Shown here one piece after another: positions 1-8,279 of a stretch of DNA of 64,000 bases (position 1 is its first letter; each line of letters begins with the position of its first letter). The translations under genes and the position numbers were made by a program. The stretch is from Chryseobacterium sp. C-71. GTDB lineage: Bacteria; Bacteroidota; Bacteroidia; Flavobacteriales; Weeksellaceae. The notes beneath the pieces are model-generated. The model searched no databases, was not told the origin of the DNA, and worked only from the letters and a program-made list of their open reading frames with translations. The stretch is from positions 744,001-808,000 of the forward strand of contig NZ_CP087131.1 of NCBI RefSeq assembly GCF_020911865.1, written 5' to 3'.

Positions 1-781
1 CGTCCAAAGGTTTAAGTACCACAGGATATTCAATTTTTCTGATTACACTTTGCAACTGCTCTTCATTGGTAACCAAGTCACCAATCGGAACGGGAATTGC
101 TGCATCGTGCAACATTCTTTTTGTTAATTCTTTGTTACACGCAATATCTACGGCAATTGAGCTGGTATTTCCGGTAATGGTAGCCTGAAATCTCTGTTGA
201 TTAACACCGTAACCCAATTGTACCAAAGAATTTGTACCCAACCTAATCCAAGGGATTTTTCTTGAAACCGCCTCTTGTACAATACTTCCTGTAGATGGAC
301 CTAAACGTACACGTTCTCTGATTTCTTTTAGTCGTTGAATACAAGCATTGATATCATATTCGTCTCCATTAATTAATGCATGAGCAATCTCAACTGCTTG
401 TTCGGCAGCGTAGATCCCCGTATTTTCTTCAATATAATCAAATACCACATTATAGATACCCGGAGATTTTGTTTCACGAGTTCTCCCGAATCCACATTCC
501 ATACCTGCAAGAGTCTGAATTTCCAAAGCAATGTGCTCTATGACGTGCCCCATCCATGTTCCTGTTTCTACACGATGGAAAAAACCGCCATGGGTACCTT
601 CAGAACACCGATGAGTAATTAATGATGGAATCAGTTTTTCTATTCTTTCACGGAAGCCTTCAATTTTATTGGTAGGAAAATTTTCCAACTCTTCAAGATC
701 CAAACGCATCTGTATCAGCTTCTTTCTTCTAATACTCCAAATATTAGGACCCCTTAAAGCTTGTATTTTCTCAATTTTCAT
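1..781 (-). CDS. cphA: cyanophycin synthetase, N-terminal part (runs off the window)
   Basis: The minus strand is open from an ATG at 781 to the window edge (260 codons seen; full-length CphA is roughly 870 residues). The start reads MKIEKIQALRGPNIWS. It is followed by the family N-terminal domain with THGGFFHRVETGTWMGHVIE and the beginning of the ATP-grasp part (GNTSSIAVDIACNKELTKRM, PVVLKPLD). CphA polymerises aspartate and arginine into the storage polymer cyanophycin. It is divergent from cyanophycinase at 979, with 197 bases between the two starts. The family assignment is firm for the part visible; the C-terminal ligase domain cannot be checked here. Confidence 0.93.
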   Translation of the reverse strand, partial: MKIEKIQALRGPNIWSIRRKKLIQMRLDLEELENFPTNKIEGFRERIEKLIPSLITHRCSEGTHGGFFHRVETGTWMGHVIEHIALEIQTLAGMECGFGRTRETKSPGIYNVVFDYIEENTGIYAAEQAVEIAHALINGDEYDINACIQRLKEIRERVRLGPSTGSIVQEAVSRKIPWIRLGTNSLVQLGYGVNQQRFQATITGNTSSIAVDIACNKELTKRMLHDAAIPVPIGDLVTNEEQLQSVIRKIEYPVVLKPLD

Positions 782-825
782 ATTTTAATGACGTAATTTA
801 TATTAATAAAAATATCTTTTAAAAT

Positions 826-833
826 CAAAGATA
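826..833 (-). promoter_or_regulatory. -7 box of the cphA promoter
   Basis: CAAAGATA on the plus strand reads TATCTTTG on the minus strand, a perfect TAnnTTTG Bacteroidota -7 element. It predicts a leader of about 40 nt before the cphA ATG at 781. No well-spaced -33 TTG was found. Confidence 0.5.
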
Positions 834-964
834 ATGCAAAACCTTAACAAAAACTACAGGCTAATTAAAGATTTATTAAAAAAGTTTATGTTTTGTAATC
901 AATTTAGAATCAAAGCAAATACGTTAAAAAGCCTTCAATATTTCGTCAACTATTAATAATTTTC

Positions 965-972
965 TAACTTTG
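965..972 (+). promoter_or_regulatory. -7 box of the cphB promoter, nearly leaderless
   Basis: TAACTTTG matches TAnnTTTG perfectly and ends only 6 bases before the ATG at 979. TCG at 943-945 sits at the expected 19-base spacing for a -33 TTG. The predicted transcript would start about 3 nt before the start codon. Confidence 0.55.
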
Positions 973-978
973 CGAGCT

Positions 979-1863
979 ATGAAACCTGTTGGAAAATTAA
1001 TTATTATCGGTGGAGCTGTTAATAAAGGCAGTTTCTCCGAAACCGATTACGATCAGAATATTGAAAAAAACCTTAATTTTTTTGAAAGAGGAATTTTAAG
1101 AAAAATTATTACTGAATCTAAAAACAAAGAAAATTCAATCATTGAAGTAATCACTACAGCATCCCAAATTCCTCAAATTGTAGGTGCTGAATATAAAAAA
1201 GCTTTTGAATTTTTAGGAGCAAAAAACGTAAACATTCTTGATATTCACAATCGTGAAGAAGCAAACTCTGATGCCATAGTTGCCCGCGCAAACGTTGCCG
1301 ATGTAGTAATGTTCACAGGTGGTGACCAGTTACGATTAACTTCTATTCTTGGCGGAACAAGATTTCACGATACCATTCTGTTGAAATACATGGAGCAGGA
1401 TTTTATCTACTCCGGAACTTCTGCGGGAGCTGCGGCTGCATCTGAAAACATGATTTATCAGGGAAGCAGTTCTGAAGCCTTGTTGAAAGGTGAAATCAAA
1501 ACAACTCAAGGTCTGGGATTAATCGATAACGTTATCGTTGACACACATTTTGTACAACGTGGCAGAATCGGGCGTCTTTTTCAGGCTGTAGTTAATAATC
1601 CGAGAACTTTGGGAATCGGTTTGGGTGAAGATACAGGATTGTTTATTCACAACGACACGATGACCGCTGTTGGTTCAGGACTTGTGATTATTGTTGACGG
1701 AAGATTTATTAAAGATACCAATCTTACCAATATCAATTTGGGCGAACCTATTTCAATAGATAATCTTACTGTTCATGTAATGTCTATGAATGACCATTAC
1801 GATTTAACGACGAGGAAATTAACGATAGAAAATTCTCAGTTTAATCCAATCCCGCAAACGTAA
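979..1863 (+). CDS. cphB: cyanophycinase (peptidase S51)
   Basis: Exo-hydrolysis of cyanophycin to beta-Asp-Arg dipeptides. The 294-residue protein begins MKPVGKLIIIGGA. It has FTGGDQ at 112-117, the nucleophile elbow GTSAGAAA with Ser148, and the DTHFVQRGR segment at 188-196 typical of cyanophycinases. The ATG at 979 is chosen over an in-frame TTG at 970, because that TTG is the end of the -7 promoter box. Downstream, 61 bases on, is an isoaspartyl peptidase able to split the dipeptides. Together with the divergent cphA this makes a make-and-mobilise set. Confidence 0.93.
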   Translation: MKPVGKLIIIGGAVNKGSFSETDYDQNIEKNLNFFERGILRKIITESKNKENSIIEVITTASQIPQIVGAEYKKAFEFLGAKNVNILDIHNREEANSDAIVARANVADVVMFTGGDQLRLTSILGGTRFHDTILLKYMEQDFIYSGTSAGAAAASENMIYQGSSSEALLKGEIKTTQGLGLIDNVIVDTHFVQRGRIGRLFQAVVNNPRTLGIGLGEDTGLFIHNDTMTAVGSGLVIIVDGRFIKDTNLTNINLGEPISIDNLTVHVMSMNDHYDLTTRKLTIENSQFNPIPQT

Positions 1864-1924
1864 AATAAATTTAAAGTGAAGTTTTTCTTCACTTTTTTTA
1901 TATATTTAAAATTAAATAATCAAC

Positions 1925-2767
1925 ATGAAAATTATAATCCACGGAGGTTTTTTCTCTGAAAGCGACCAAAGCCATGAGGTTAAAGTTGCTAAGCAAAATT
2001 CTTTGAAAGATATTGCTAAAAAAGCGCATCATTATTTAGAAACTCATTCAGCTTTTGAAACGGTTGCTTATGCAGTTTCCCTTTTGGAAGATGATGAGTT
2101 GTACAATGCCGGAATTGGTTCACAAATTCAAAGTGACGGAATTATCCGAATGAGTGCTGCGATTATGGATGGTAAAACGCAGAAAATGAGTGGCGTTATC
2201 AATATTCAGGATGTGAAAAATCCAATTTTGGTCGCTAAAGATTTAATGAAAGAAGATGATCGAGTTTTGGGCGGAAGCGGAGCAAAAAACTATGCATCAG
2301 AACATGGTTTTGAAAACTTTTCGACTGAAATTCCTCAAAGAAGAAAGGAATACGAAGCCAAATTAAACAATGGCGGAAAAGGAACTGTAGGCTGTGTTGC
2401 TATTGATAAAGACGGGAAATTAGCGGTTGCAACATCCACAGGAGGAAAAGGTTTTGAAATTCCGGGAAGAATTTCTGACTCTGCAACAGTTGCGGGAAAT
2501 TATGCCAATGAATTTTGTGCGGTAAGCTGTACAGGAGTTGGTGAAGATATCGTAAGCAATGCAACAGCGACAAAAATCGTAACAAGAGTGACAGACGGAA
2601 TGAATCTGGAAGAAGCTTTCAAAAAAACTTTTGCAGAATTAAAGATAATAGATGGCTTCGCAGGTGCGATTGCAATTGATAAATCCGGAAACATTTATCA
2701 TCAGGATTCTTATCCTACCATGGTCTTCACAAGTTTTGACGGAGAAAATTTTAAAATCTTTAATTAA
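1925..2767 (+). CDS. iaaA: isoaspartyl peptidase / L-asparaginase (Ntn hydrolase)
   Basis: 280 residues, starting MKIIIHGGFF. The plant-type asparaginase/isoaspartyl peptidase family is synthesised as a precursor that cleaves itself before a nucleophilic Thr; here that is Thr154 in KGTVGCVAIDKDGK, followed by the ATSTGG motif. The enzyme hydrolyses beta-aspartyl dipeptides. Position directly after cyanophycinase suggests that beta-Asp-Arg is its main substrate, releasing Asp and Arg (inference from context). Family membership is clear. Whether it also acts as an asparaginase cannot be told. Confidence 0.9.
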   Translation: MKIIIHGGFFSESDQSHEVKVAKQNSLKDIAKKAHHYLETHSAFETVAYAVSLLEDDELYNAGIGSQIQSDGIIRMSAAIMDGKTQKMSGVINIQDVKNPILVAKDLMKEDDRVLGGSGAKNYASEHGFENFSTEIPQRRKEYEAKLNNGGKGTVGCVAIDKDGKLAVATSTGGKGFEIPGRISDSATVAGNYANEFCAVSCTGVGEDIVSNATATKIVTRVTDGMNLEEAFKKTFAELKIIDGFAGAIAIDKSGNIYHQDSYPTMVFTSFDGENFKIFN

Positions 2768-2801
2768 AATTTAACATATATTTATCAATCCCAATTATTT
2801 T

Positions 2802-2818
2802 TTGGCACGTATTTTACA
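2802..2818 (+). promoter_or_regulatory. sigma-54 (RpoN) promoter candidate
   Basis: TTGGCACG-TATT-TTACA matches the sigma-54 consensus TGGCACG-N4-TTGCA at all but one position, and the spacing between the -24 GG (2804-2805) and the -12 dinucleotide (2816-2817) is right. The predicted start of transcription is near 2829, 36 nt before the ATG at 2865. No TAnnTTTG box is present nearby. Confidence 0.6.
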
Positions 2819-2864
2819 TACTTAGTTGTATAACAATTTAATATAACTTTTAAAATCAGAAATC

Positions 2865-3107
2865 ATGGGAAATAAGACAAACGGATTATTAGCATTATTA
2901 GGAATTGGAGCTCTTGCATATTGGAAATACAAAAAATCTACTCCAGAAGAGCAACAAGCTGTAAAAGATAAAATCAACAGTGCAAAAGACAACCTTAACA
3001 AATGGGGTAATGATCTGAAAACAAAAGCAAATGATGTTGCTTCACAAGCTCAAAATAAATTTGACGAAGCGAAAGCTAAAGTTGAAGATACAGCTTCAAA
3101 TATCTAA
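2865..3107 (+). CDS. small YtxH-like membrane-anchored helical protein
   Basis: 80 residues. A short hydrophobic stretch (GLLALLGIGALAYW, residues 7-20) is followed by a charged, Ala/Lys/Asp-rich amphipathic helix (residues 25-78). This is the layout of YtxH/gas-vesicle-type small stress proteins. It is a monocistronic gene: a sigma-54-like site lies upstream and a hairpin terminator follows at 3146. In other bacteria such proteins are envelope- or stress-associated; the function here is unknown. Highly charged small proteins of this shape are hard to assign by sequence alone. Confidence 0.75.
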   Translation: MGNKTNGLLALLGIGALAYWKYKKSTPEEQQAVKDKINSAKDNLNKWGNDLKTKANDVASQAQNKFDEAKAKVEDTASNI

Positions 3108-3145
3108 GATTAGATAACATATTTTAATATTATTTACATTCATAT

Positions 3146-3178
3146 AAAAAGAAGTCATCATTACGATGACTTCTTTTT
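3146..3178. terminator. bidirectional hairpin terminator
   Basis: Perfect 9-bp stem GAAGTCATC / GATGACTTC (3151-3159 / 3165-3173) with a 5-base loop and flanking A and T runs. It serves the YtxH-like gene and the convergent methyltransferase, whose last codons lie inside the stem. Confidence 0.85.
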
Positions 3179-3958
3179 TGCTTTTATGGCATAGACCATT
3201 GGGATTTTATTTCCAAATTTTGTGATTCTCCACTTCCCTTTTTCAAATTCTTCAACATGCCTGAAGCATGAGTATGGTGACCAATCAAATTCTCTGAAAT
3301 TTTCTAAAACTAAATTTTTGCTAATTAAACTCTGCAAAACATCTGAAAGCGGATGATTCCAAGAAATATAATCTTGTACAATATCTGCAGAAGTATCTGC
3401 ATAGGTTCCTTCTGAGGTTTCTACAATCGGTTTTTCGTTAAAATAATTATAGGCTACTCCTTCAAAATCGTCATCATACATCCAAACTACAGGATGAAAT
3501 TCTGCCATCACAAATTCTCCGTCAGGTTTTAAAAAGTGATTCACCACATTGGCCCATTGATCTAAATCTGGCAACCAGCCAATCGTTCCGTAACTTGTAA
3601 AAACGATGTCAAATTTTTCGTTCAACACATTCGGAAGATTGTAGACATCTGTGCAGATAAATTCAGTATCAGTTCCGCATTGTTTTGCTAAATCTTTCGC
3701 AGCATCAATAGCTTTATCAGATAAATCGACTCCTGTTACTCTTGCTCCCATTCTGGAAAGCGAAATAGAATCCTGCCCGAAATGACACTGCAAATGCAAA
3801 ATACTTTTTCCTTTTACATCTCCCAATAAATCTAATTCGATAGAATTAAGAGAATTTCTTCCTTTTAAAAATTCATCTACAAAATAGAAATCAGACTCAA
3901 GATGCGGTTCTACTCTGGCATTCCAAGAATTTTTGTTGATGTCTAAATAATTTTCCAT
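3161..3958 (-). CDS. class I SAM-dependent methyltransferase
   Basis: Starting at the ATG at 3958 (MENYLDINKNSWN), 265 residues. The open frame extends further upstream, but the extra 32 codons are basic and low-complexity and lack family similarity. The SAM-binding motif I is ILHLQCHFGQD, then RMGARVTGVDLSDKAI with the acidic residue that binds the ribose, and FDIVFTSYGTIGWLPD as motif IV. This is a known subfamily of stand-alone small-molecule methyltransferases. The substrate is not evident, and the gene is not in an operon. Confidence 0.85.
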   Translation of the reverse strand: MENYLDINKNSWNARVEPHLESDFYFVDEFLKGRNSLNSIELDLLGDVKGKSILHLQCHFGQDSISLSRMGARVTGVDLSDKAIDAAKDLAKQCGTDTEFICTDVYNLPNVLNEKFDIVFTSYGTIGWLPDLDQWANVVNHFLKPDGEFVMAEFHPVVWMYDDDFEGVAYNYFNEKPIVETSEGTYADTSADIVQDYISWNHPLSDVLQSLISKNLVLENFREFDWSPYSCFRHVEEFEKGKWRITKFGNKIPMVYAIKAKKKSS

Positions 3959-4122
3959 TGGTTTTATTTTCGGTAAATATAATTTTTTTTTGAAAACGAA
4001 GCCAAATAACCTGACTATGTGAAATTGGCAGTTAAAAGCATCTATCTTTACCAAAGAAAATACAATCTTAGTGAGAATTAAGAAAACACCAATGATGAAG
4101 AGTCTGAATTAACTTCAATTTT

Positions 4123-4338
4123 ATGAGAAATATGATTCTAATTTCATTAACCATTTTACTAAATCTAAACGGAACTTCTATAAAAGCATCTGCTGTTTAT
4201 CTCTGTGACAGCTCTGGCGGCAAGAAATATCATTATTCAAAAAACTGCCGTGGATTATCTAATTGCAAACATGAGATTATTAAGGTAAGTCTAAAAAAAG
4301 CACAGACTTTAGGAAAAACGCTTTGTGGCTGGGAGTAG
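4123..4338 (+). CDS. small secreted Cys/His-rich protein
   Basis: 71 residues. Residues 1-24 form a signal peptide with likely cleavage after SIKASA. The mature part, about 47 residues, carries Cys28, Cys42, Cys48, Cys68 and His37, His50 in the order C-x8-H-x4-C-x5-C-x-H and a terminal LCGWE. The KYHYSKNC...VSLKKAQ...LC pattern resembles the small metal-binding modules found at the end of some secreted nucleases, here as a free-standing protein. Function unknown. Confidence 0.65.
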   Translation: MRNMILISLTILLNLNGTSIKASAVYLCDSSGGKKYHYSKNCRGLSNCKHEIIKVSLKKAQTLGKTLCGWE

Positions 4339-4341
4339 TGA

Positions 4342-4773
4342 TTATTTAATTTTTTTATTCTGATAACTAAAAATATATTGGTTGAAAAGAGAAGTCCACG
4401 GTAATAATGAAATAAGCAAAATCACCAACAAAAAATTAGACTTATCTTGGTATTCTTTGACCTGGTAAATGTACTCATCATATTTATCTAGGTAAAAAAC
4501 ATCAATTATTGACTGCACTGGGAAATTTTCACAAACTCCAGAACTCAGTTTTATAGAATATATTTTGTCTTTTACATTAATCGTTACGGTGGATAAAGAT
4601 CTGCGTCCATATCTACAATTTTGAGATATTACTTTATGAGAAGTTTTCCTACCGTTTTTAATCGTCTCATGATACCTTTGGTCTTGGTAGCATCCACGTA
4701 GAAACATAATAATCACCATTCCAATAAAGAAAAGGTGATTATTACTATAATATTTTTTCCGTTCGAAACTCAA
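4342..4773 (-). CDS. hypothetical two-TM membrane protein
   Basis: 143 residues. Hydrophobic segments lie at about 13-25 (LFFIGMVIIMFL) and 113-130 (FLLVILLISLLPWTSLF) and flank an 85-residue extracytoplasmic region predicted to be mostly beta (VTINVKDKIYSIKLS). This is the architecture of DUF3592-type proteins, but I cannot confirm that family. It starts 4 bases after the hisS stop and is probably co-transcribed with it. It converges on the small secreted Cys-rich protein, with 3 bases between the stops. Confidence 0.6.
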   Translation of the reverse strand: MSFERKKYYSNNHLFFIGMVIIMFLRGCYQDQRYHETIKNGRKTSHKVISQNCRYGRRSLSTVTINVKDKIYSIKLSSGVCENFPVQSIIDVFYLDKYDEYIYQVKEYQDKSNFLLVILLISLLPWTSLFNQYIFSYQNKKIK

Positions 4774-4777
4774 TAGA

Positions 4778-6145
4778 TTAACCTAAAAACTCCTCCAAAG
4801 AAACCGTCTTTTGTTCTCCAGCCTCGAGATTTTTAAAAGTAACCGTTCTGTTTTTAATTTCTTCTTCCCCTAAGAATACGAGATTTTTAATTCCTTTCTT
4901 TTCTGCGTAAGTGAATTGCTTATTGATTTTTGTACTTTCAGGATACAGTTCTGCCGAAATTCCTTTTTCTCTTAATTGGATAATCAATTTTAAAGCTTCC
5001 AAAGTTTCTTCACCACCAAAATTTGCAAATAAATATTCTGTGTTTGACGTTGCATCTTCAGGGAAAAGATTCAGTTCTTCCATTACGAGGTAGATTCTGT
5101 CTAAACCGAAAGAAATACCAATTCCTGGAACATTTTTCACTCCGAAAACTTCAGTCAGATTATCATATCTTCCGCCGCCGCCGATAGAACCCATCTGAGC
5201 TTCGTCGGCTTTCACTTCGAAAATTGCTCCGGTGTAATAATCTAATCCACGCGCTAAAGTAATATCGAAAACTAAATTCTGAATATCTATCCCTAAATTT
5301 AGAGACTGCGTGATAACAAATTCTAATTCCTCAACACCTTTCAAACCTATTTCGTTTCCGACAAATTTTTCTTTTAACTGAAGAAGGTTTTCTAAAGCAT
5401 CATTCGATTGAGTGAAAAGGAAATCTAATTTATCAATCGATTCCTGAGAAATATTTCTTTCTAGAAGTTCCTTTACTACTCCATCCTTCCCGATTTTATC
5501 AAGCTTATCTAATGCAACGGTGAAATCAATCAATTTGTCTGTAATTCCGGCGTATTCTGCCAAGCCTGAAAGAATTTTTCGGTTGTTGATGTGAATGGTT
5601 ACAGAAACTTTTAATTCAGCAAATGATTTTAAATACAATTGCACCAAATCAATTTCCTGCCAAAGGCTTTCACTTCCTACAACATCGGCATCACACTGAT
5701 AAAACTCTCTGAATCTCCCTTTTTGTGGACGATCTGCTCTCCAAACTGGCTGAATCTGGTAACGTTTGTACGGGAAGGTTAGTTTCCCGTGATTCATCGC
5801 TACAAATCTTGCGAAAGGAACTGTTAAATCGTAACGAAGTGCTTTGTCGGTAAGGCTTTCAGCACTGAAAGGTTTATCTAAAGCTTTTTGAAAATCATTC
5901 AACATCTGAGTTTTTTTCTCATCTTTAGCTTCATTGATGCTTGAATTTAAAATCTTAAAAATCAAACGATCTCCTTCTTCTCCATATTTCCCTGTCAAAG
6001 TGGAAAGATTCTCAAAACTTGGAGTTTCCAAAGGCTGAAATCCGAATAATTCGAAATTCTTCTGTAATATATTGATGATGTATTTTCTTCTTGAAACTTC
6101 CAGTGATGTAAAATCTCTCGTTCCTTTTGCTAAGCTTGGCTTCAT
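4778..6145 (-). CDS. hisS: histidyl-tRNA synthetase
   Basis: 455 residues, class II aminoacyl-tRNA synthetase that charges tRNA-His. Motif 1 region follows KGTRDF. Motif 2 is [21 protein letters not shown]. The histidine A-motif is [13 protein letters not shown], and motif 3 is [11 protein letters not shown]-terminal anticodon-binding domain covers the last 90 or so residues ([14 protein letters not shown]). A perfect -7 box lies 29 bases upstream of the ATG at 6145. Length is slightly longer than E. coli HisS (424), as is common in Bacteroidota. Confidence 0.97.
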   Translation of the reverse strand: MKPSLAKGTRDFTSLEVSRRKYIINILQKNFELFGFQPLETPSFENLSTLTGKYGEEGDRLIFKILNSSINEAKDEKKTQMLNDFQKALDKPFSAESLTDKALRYDLTVPFARFVAMNHGKLTFPYKRYQIQPVWRADRPQKGRFREFYQCDADVVGSESLWQEIDLVQLYLKSFAELKVSVTIHINNRKILSGLAEYAGITDKLIDFTVALDKLDKIGKDGVVKELLERNISQESIDKLDFLFTQSNDALENLLQLKEKFVGNEIGLKGVEELEFVITQSLNLGIDIQNLVFDITLARGLDYYTGAIFEVKADEAQMGSIGGGGRYDNLTEVFGVKNVPGIGISFGLDRIYLVMEELNLFPEDATSNTEYLFANFGGEETLEALKLIIQLREKGISAELYPESTKINKQFTYAEKKGIKNLVFLGEEEIKNRTVTFKNLEAGEQKTVSLEEFLG

Positions 6146-6173
6146 TATGATGATTGATAAATGATTTGAGATG

Positions 6174-6207
6174 CAAAAATAAGGAATTGAAAGGACTTTT
6201 AAATCAA
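6174..6207 (-). promoter_or_regulatory. hisS promoter
   Basis: Minus strand -7 box TATTTTTG (6181-6174) and a TTG at 6207-6205 with 23 bases between. The leader would be about 25 nt. Confidence 0.5.
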
Positions 6208-6262
6208 TAAAAAGCCGGAGATTATATTTCTGCGACCTTTCATTTAATCATTTGTTTTTATT

Positions 6263-6724
6263 TTAGACACTTTCCAGAATTTCCAAAATCTCTTCGCCAT
6301 AGTTTTCGATTTTATGCTTTCCGAAACCTTTGATATCAAGCAGTTCCTCTTTTTTAGCAGGCTTGTATTTTGCTACAGAAATGAGTTCTTTGTTGGTGGC
6401 TATAAAATAAGAAGGAAGGTTCTGTTCTCTTGCTTTTTCAGAGCGCCAGATTTTCAGGGCATCTAAGATTACTATTTCATCCGGACTCAGCATTTCGTCT
6501 TCAGCAGAATATTTTGCCGTTTTTGAATCTTTAACAATATTTTTGGTTACTACATCTTTATATTCGTTAAAATATAAAACAACAGACCAGAAACTTTCAT
6601 CATGAACAAAAGCCGTTTCCACTTTTATGATCTCGTGATTGTTCAGAAAATCATCAATCATTTTTTGATCCTGAAGCAAGAATTCATCAGCAATTCTTAC
6701 TTTTAAAACTTTTATTTGCATCAT
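6263..6724 (-). CDS. HRDC-domain protein
   Basis: 153 residues. The C-terminal 70 residues are an HRDC domain (LDALKIWRSEKAREQNLPSY, then the LLDIKGFGKHKIENYG helix-hairpin), the nucleic-acid binding module usually found on RecQ or RNase D. The N-terminal 75 residues are a small alpha/beta region without recognisable catalytic motifs. The gene starts 22 bases after the stop of ssb and is probably in one operon with it, which suits a role in DNA metabolism (inference). The start may be either of two consecutive ATGs (6724 or 6721). Confidence 0.8.
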   Translation of the reverse strand: MMQIKVLKVRIADEFLLQDQKMIDDFLNNHEIIKVETAFVHDESFWSVVLYFNEYKDVVTKNIVKDSKTAKYSAEDEMLSPDEIVILDALKIWRSEKAREQNLPSYFIATNKELISVAKYKPAKKEELLDIKGFGKHKIENYGEEILEILESV

Positions 6725-6746
6725 TCGTGATTTTAGAATTCAACAT

Positions 6747-7079
6747 TTATTTTCCGCTTAAAAGTAAAAGTTCATCTACTCTGATCTCGGTAATATATCT
6801 TTTCACGCCGTCTTTATCATCATACGATCTGTAGTTGATCTTTCCTTCAACGGCGATTTCTTTTCCTTTCGGAACATATTTTTGAAATATCTCGGCGGTC
6901 TTCCCGAAAGCTACCAAACTGTGCCATTGTGTTTCCTCTACTTTCTCCCCTTTTGCGTTGGTGTAATGATCGTTGGTTGCCAATGATACGGTAGCTCTAA
7001 GAGTTCCGTTGTCGAAAGACATCATTTCTACTTCTTTTCCTGTGTGACCAATTAGGGTTACTTTGTTTCTTAGTGACAT
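6747..7079 (-). CDS. ssb: single-stranded DNA-binding protein, tail-less form
   Basis: 110 residues forming a single OB-fold: MSLRNKVTLIGHTGKEVE, TQWHSLVAFGKTAEIFQKYV and KGKEIAVEGKINYRSYDDKDG are standard SSB motifs. Bacterial SSB normally ends in a disordered linker plus an acidic tip (DDDIPF-like) that recruits partner proteins. This protein stops right after the OB-fold with LLLLSGK, so the recruiting tail is missing. It is probably a second, auxiliary SSB. An HRDC-domain gene follows. Confidence 0.9.
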   Translation of the reverse strand: MSLRNKVTLIGHTGKEVEMMSFDNGTLRATVSLATNDHYTNAKGEKVEETQWHSLVAFGKTAEIFQKYVPKGKEIAVEGKINYRSYDDKDGVKRYITEIRVDELLLLSGK

Positions 7080-7303
7080 AACTTTGTATTTTTAAAATTA
7101 ATATTCAGATAAGAGACGTTCACTGTTTTCTCAAATCTCTGTTGCAAAGATTCATCAGGTTTCAAAATTTATTCGGTTTAAAATTATTTAAATTCGTTTG
7201 TAGTCGTTTGAAAACGCATATTACTATATCAAAATCGCTTAAAACCTTTATTAGAAGGCAAAAGATAAATAAAATGTATTTTAAAAAAATTCTGATTAAT
7301 TCG

Positions 7304-7311
7304 TATATTTG
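7304..7311 (+). promoter_or_regulatory. -7 box
   Basis: TATATTTG, a perfect TAnnTTTG, ends 20 bases before the ATG at 7332. No -33 TTG at the usual spacing. Confidence 0.5.
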
Positions 7312-7331
7312 AGAGTTAGCTACAATAAATA

Positions 7332-8222
7332 ATGAACGAACTGATAAATTCACTTAGTAATCGAGACTTATCAATTATTTTTTGGTCATCTGTATCTGTT
7401 CTTTTTTTAATATTTAATGATTTAAAAAGTGTAAAACATTTTTTTGCACTTCTATTAAATAAATACTTAATTGTCTTATATATTTTCGTATCTCTCTACT
7501 TCGGTTTTATAATTATATACTTAACCAAACTAAATATTTGGGAAATTTCTTATTATAAAGAATTGATCTTTTGGATTGTAACAACTGGTATTGTTTTATT
7601 TTATAAACTAAACGAATTAAATAGATTAATTGACTTTATTAAAATTATTTTAGAAGCTTTAACAATAACTACGTTTTTAGAATATGTAATTAATTTAGAG
7701 TCATTTAGTTTAATCACAGAATTGATTTTAGTTCCACTAATTTTCTTTTTATCTATTATATTTCAAATTTCATCATATAAAAACCAATCAAGTCCTAAAT
7801 ATAAGACAGTAACAAAACTTTTAGAGTTTATTCTCGCACTCTTCGGGTTTTTCATTTTAGGATTTACTTTTTATAACATTATCAATGATTTCAATAAGTA
7901 CTTCAACTATGGAAATTTTAAAACATTTCTTATATCTCCATTTTTAACTTTAATTTTTACACCTATCCTATATTTCATTATAGTTTACATGAAATATGAA
8001 ACTAATTTTGGTGTTCTAGACAGATATAAATTTTTAAACAAAAGGCGTAATTTAAGAATAAAGCTATATTTTATTTTGATATGTAATATAAACTTAAAAA
8101 AATTAGATAGTATGAAAGAAATGATAATATGGAATAAAAGTCAATTAAAAGATGAAACAAAAATTTTTCATTTTATCAAAAAAAACATTGATAAAGTTGA
8201 AAAAAATTATGATGATTTATAA
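7332..8222 (+). CDS. orphan polytopic membrane protein, AT-rich
   Basis: 296 residues with six or seven hydrophobic segments (about 14-29, 44-63, 78-95, 105-120, 128-146, 167-189, 203-222) and a basic, soluble C-terminal region of about 75 residues (KFLNKRRNLRIKLYF onward). I do not recognise a family. The gene is visibly more AT-rich than its neighbours and its codons are dominated by A/T-ending Leu, Ile, Phe, Asn and Lys. It sits alone between ssb and the thiamine operon, which suggests recent acquisition (inference). It has its own promoter box. Confidence 0.65.
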   Translation: MNELINSLSNRDLSIIFWSSVSVLFLIFNDLKSVKHFFALLLNKYLIVLYIFVSLYFGFIIIYLTKLNIWEISYYKELIFWIVTTGIVLFYKLNELNRLIDFIKIILEALTITTFLEYVINLESFSLITELILVPLIFFLSIIFQISSYKNQSSPKYKTVTKLLEFILALFGFFILGFTFYNIINDFNKYFNYGNFKTFLISPFLTLIFTPILYFIIVYMKYETNFGVLDRYKFLNKRRNLRIKLYFILICNINLKKLDSMKEMIIWNKSQLKDETKIFHFIKKNIDKVEKNYDDL

Positions 8223-8279
8223 TGACTACAGTTTATATTGTATTGACAAAATACGGGTTTGTAATTGAAATGAAAAGCA

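Noticed and set aside
380..622. Open frame on the plus strand inside cphA
   Set aside because: Antisense to a well-supported coding region and without any protein-like pattern.
970..978. TTG start for cyanophycinase giving three extra residues
   Set aside because: The TTG is part of the TAACTTTG promoter box; the ATG at 979 fits the family N-terminus.
3959..4054. N-terminal extension of the methyltransferase
   Set aside because: No similarity to the family, and the frame runs through AT-rich promoter-like sequence.
7162..7353. Minus-strand open frame upstream of the AT-rich membrane gene
   Set aside because: It covers the promoter and the start of that gene; composition is explained by AT-rich spacer.
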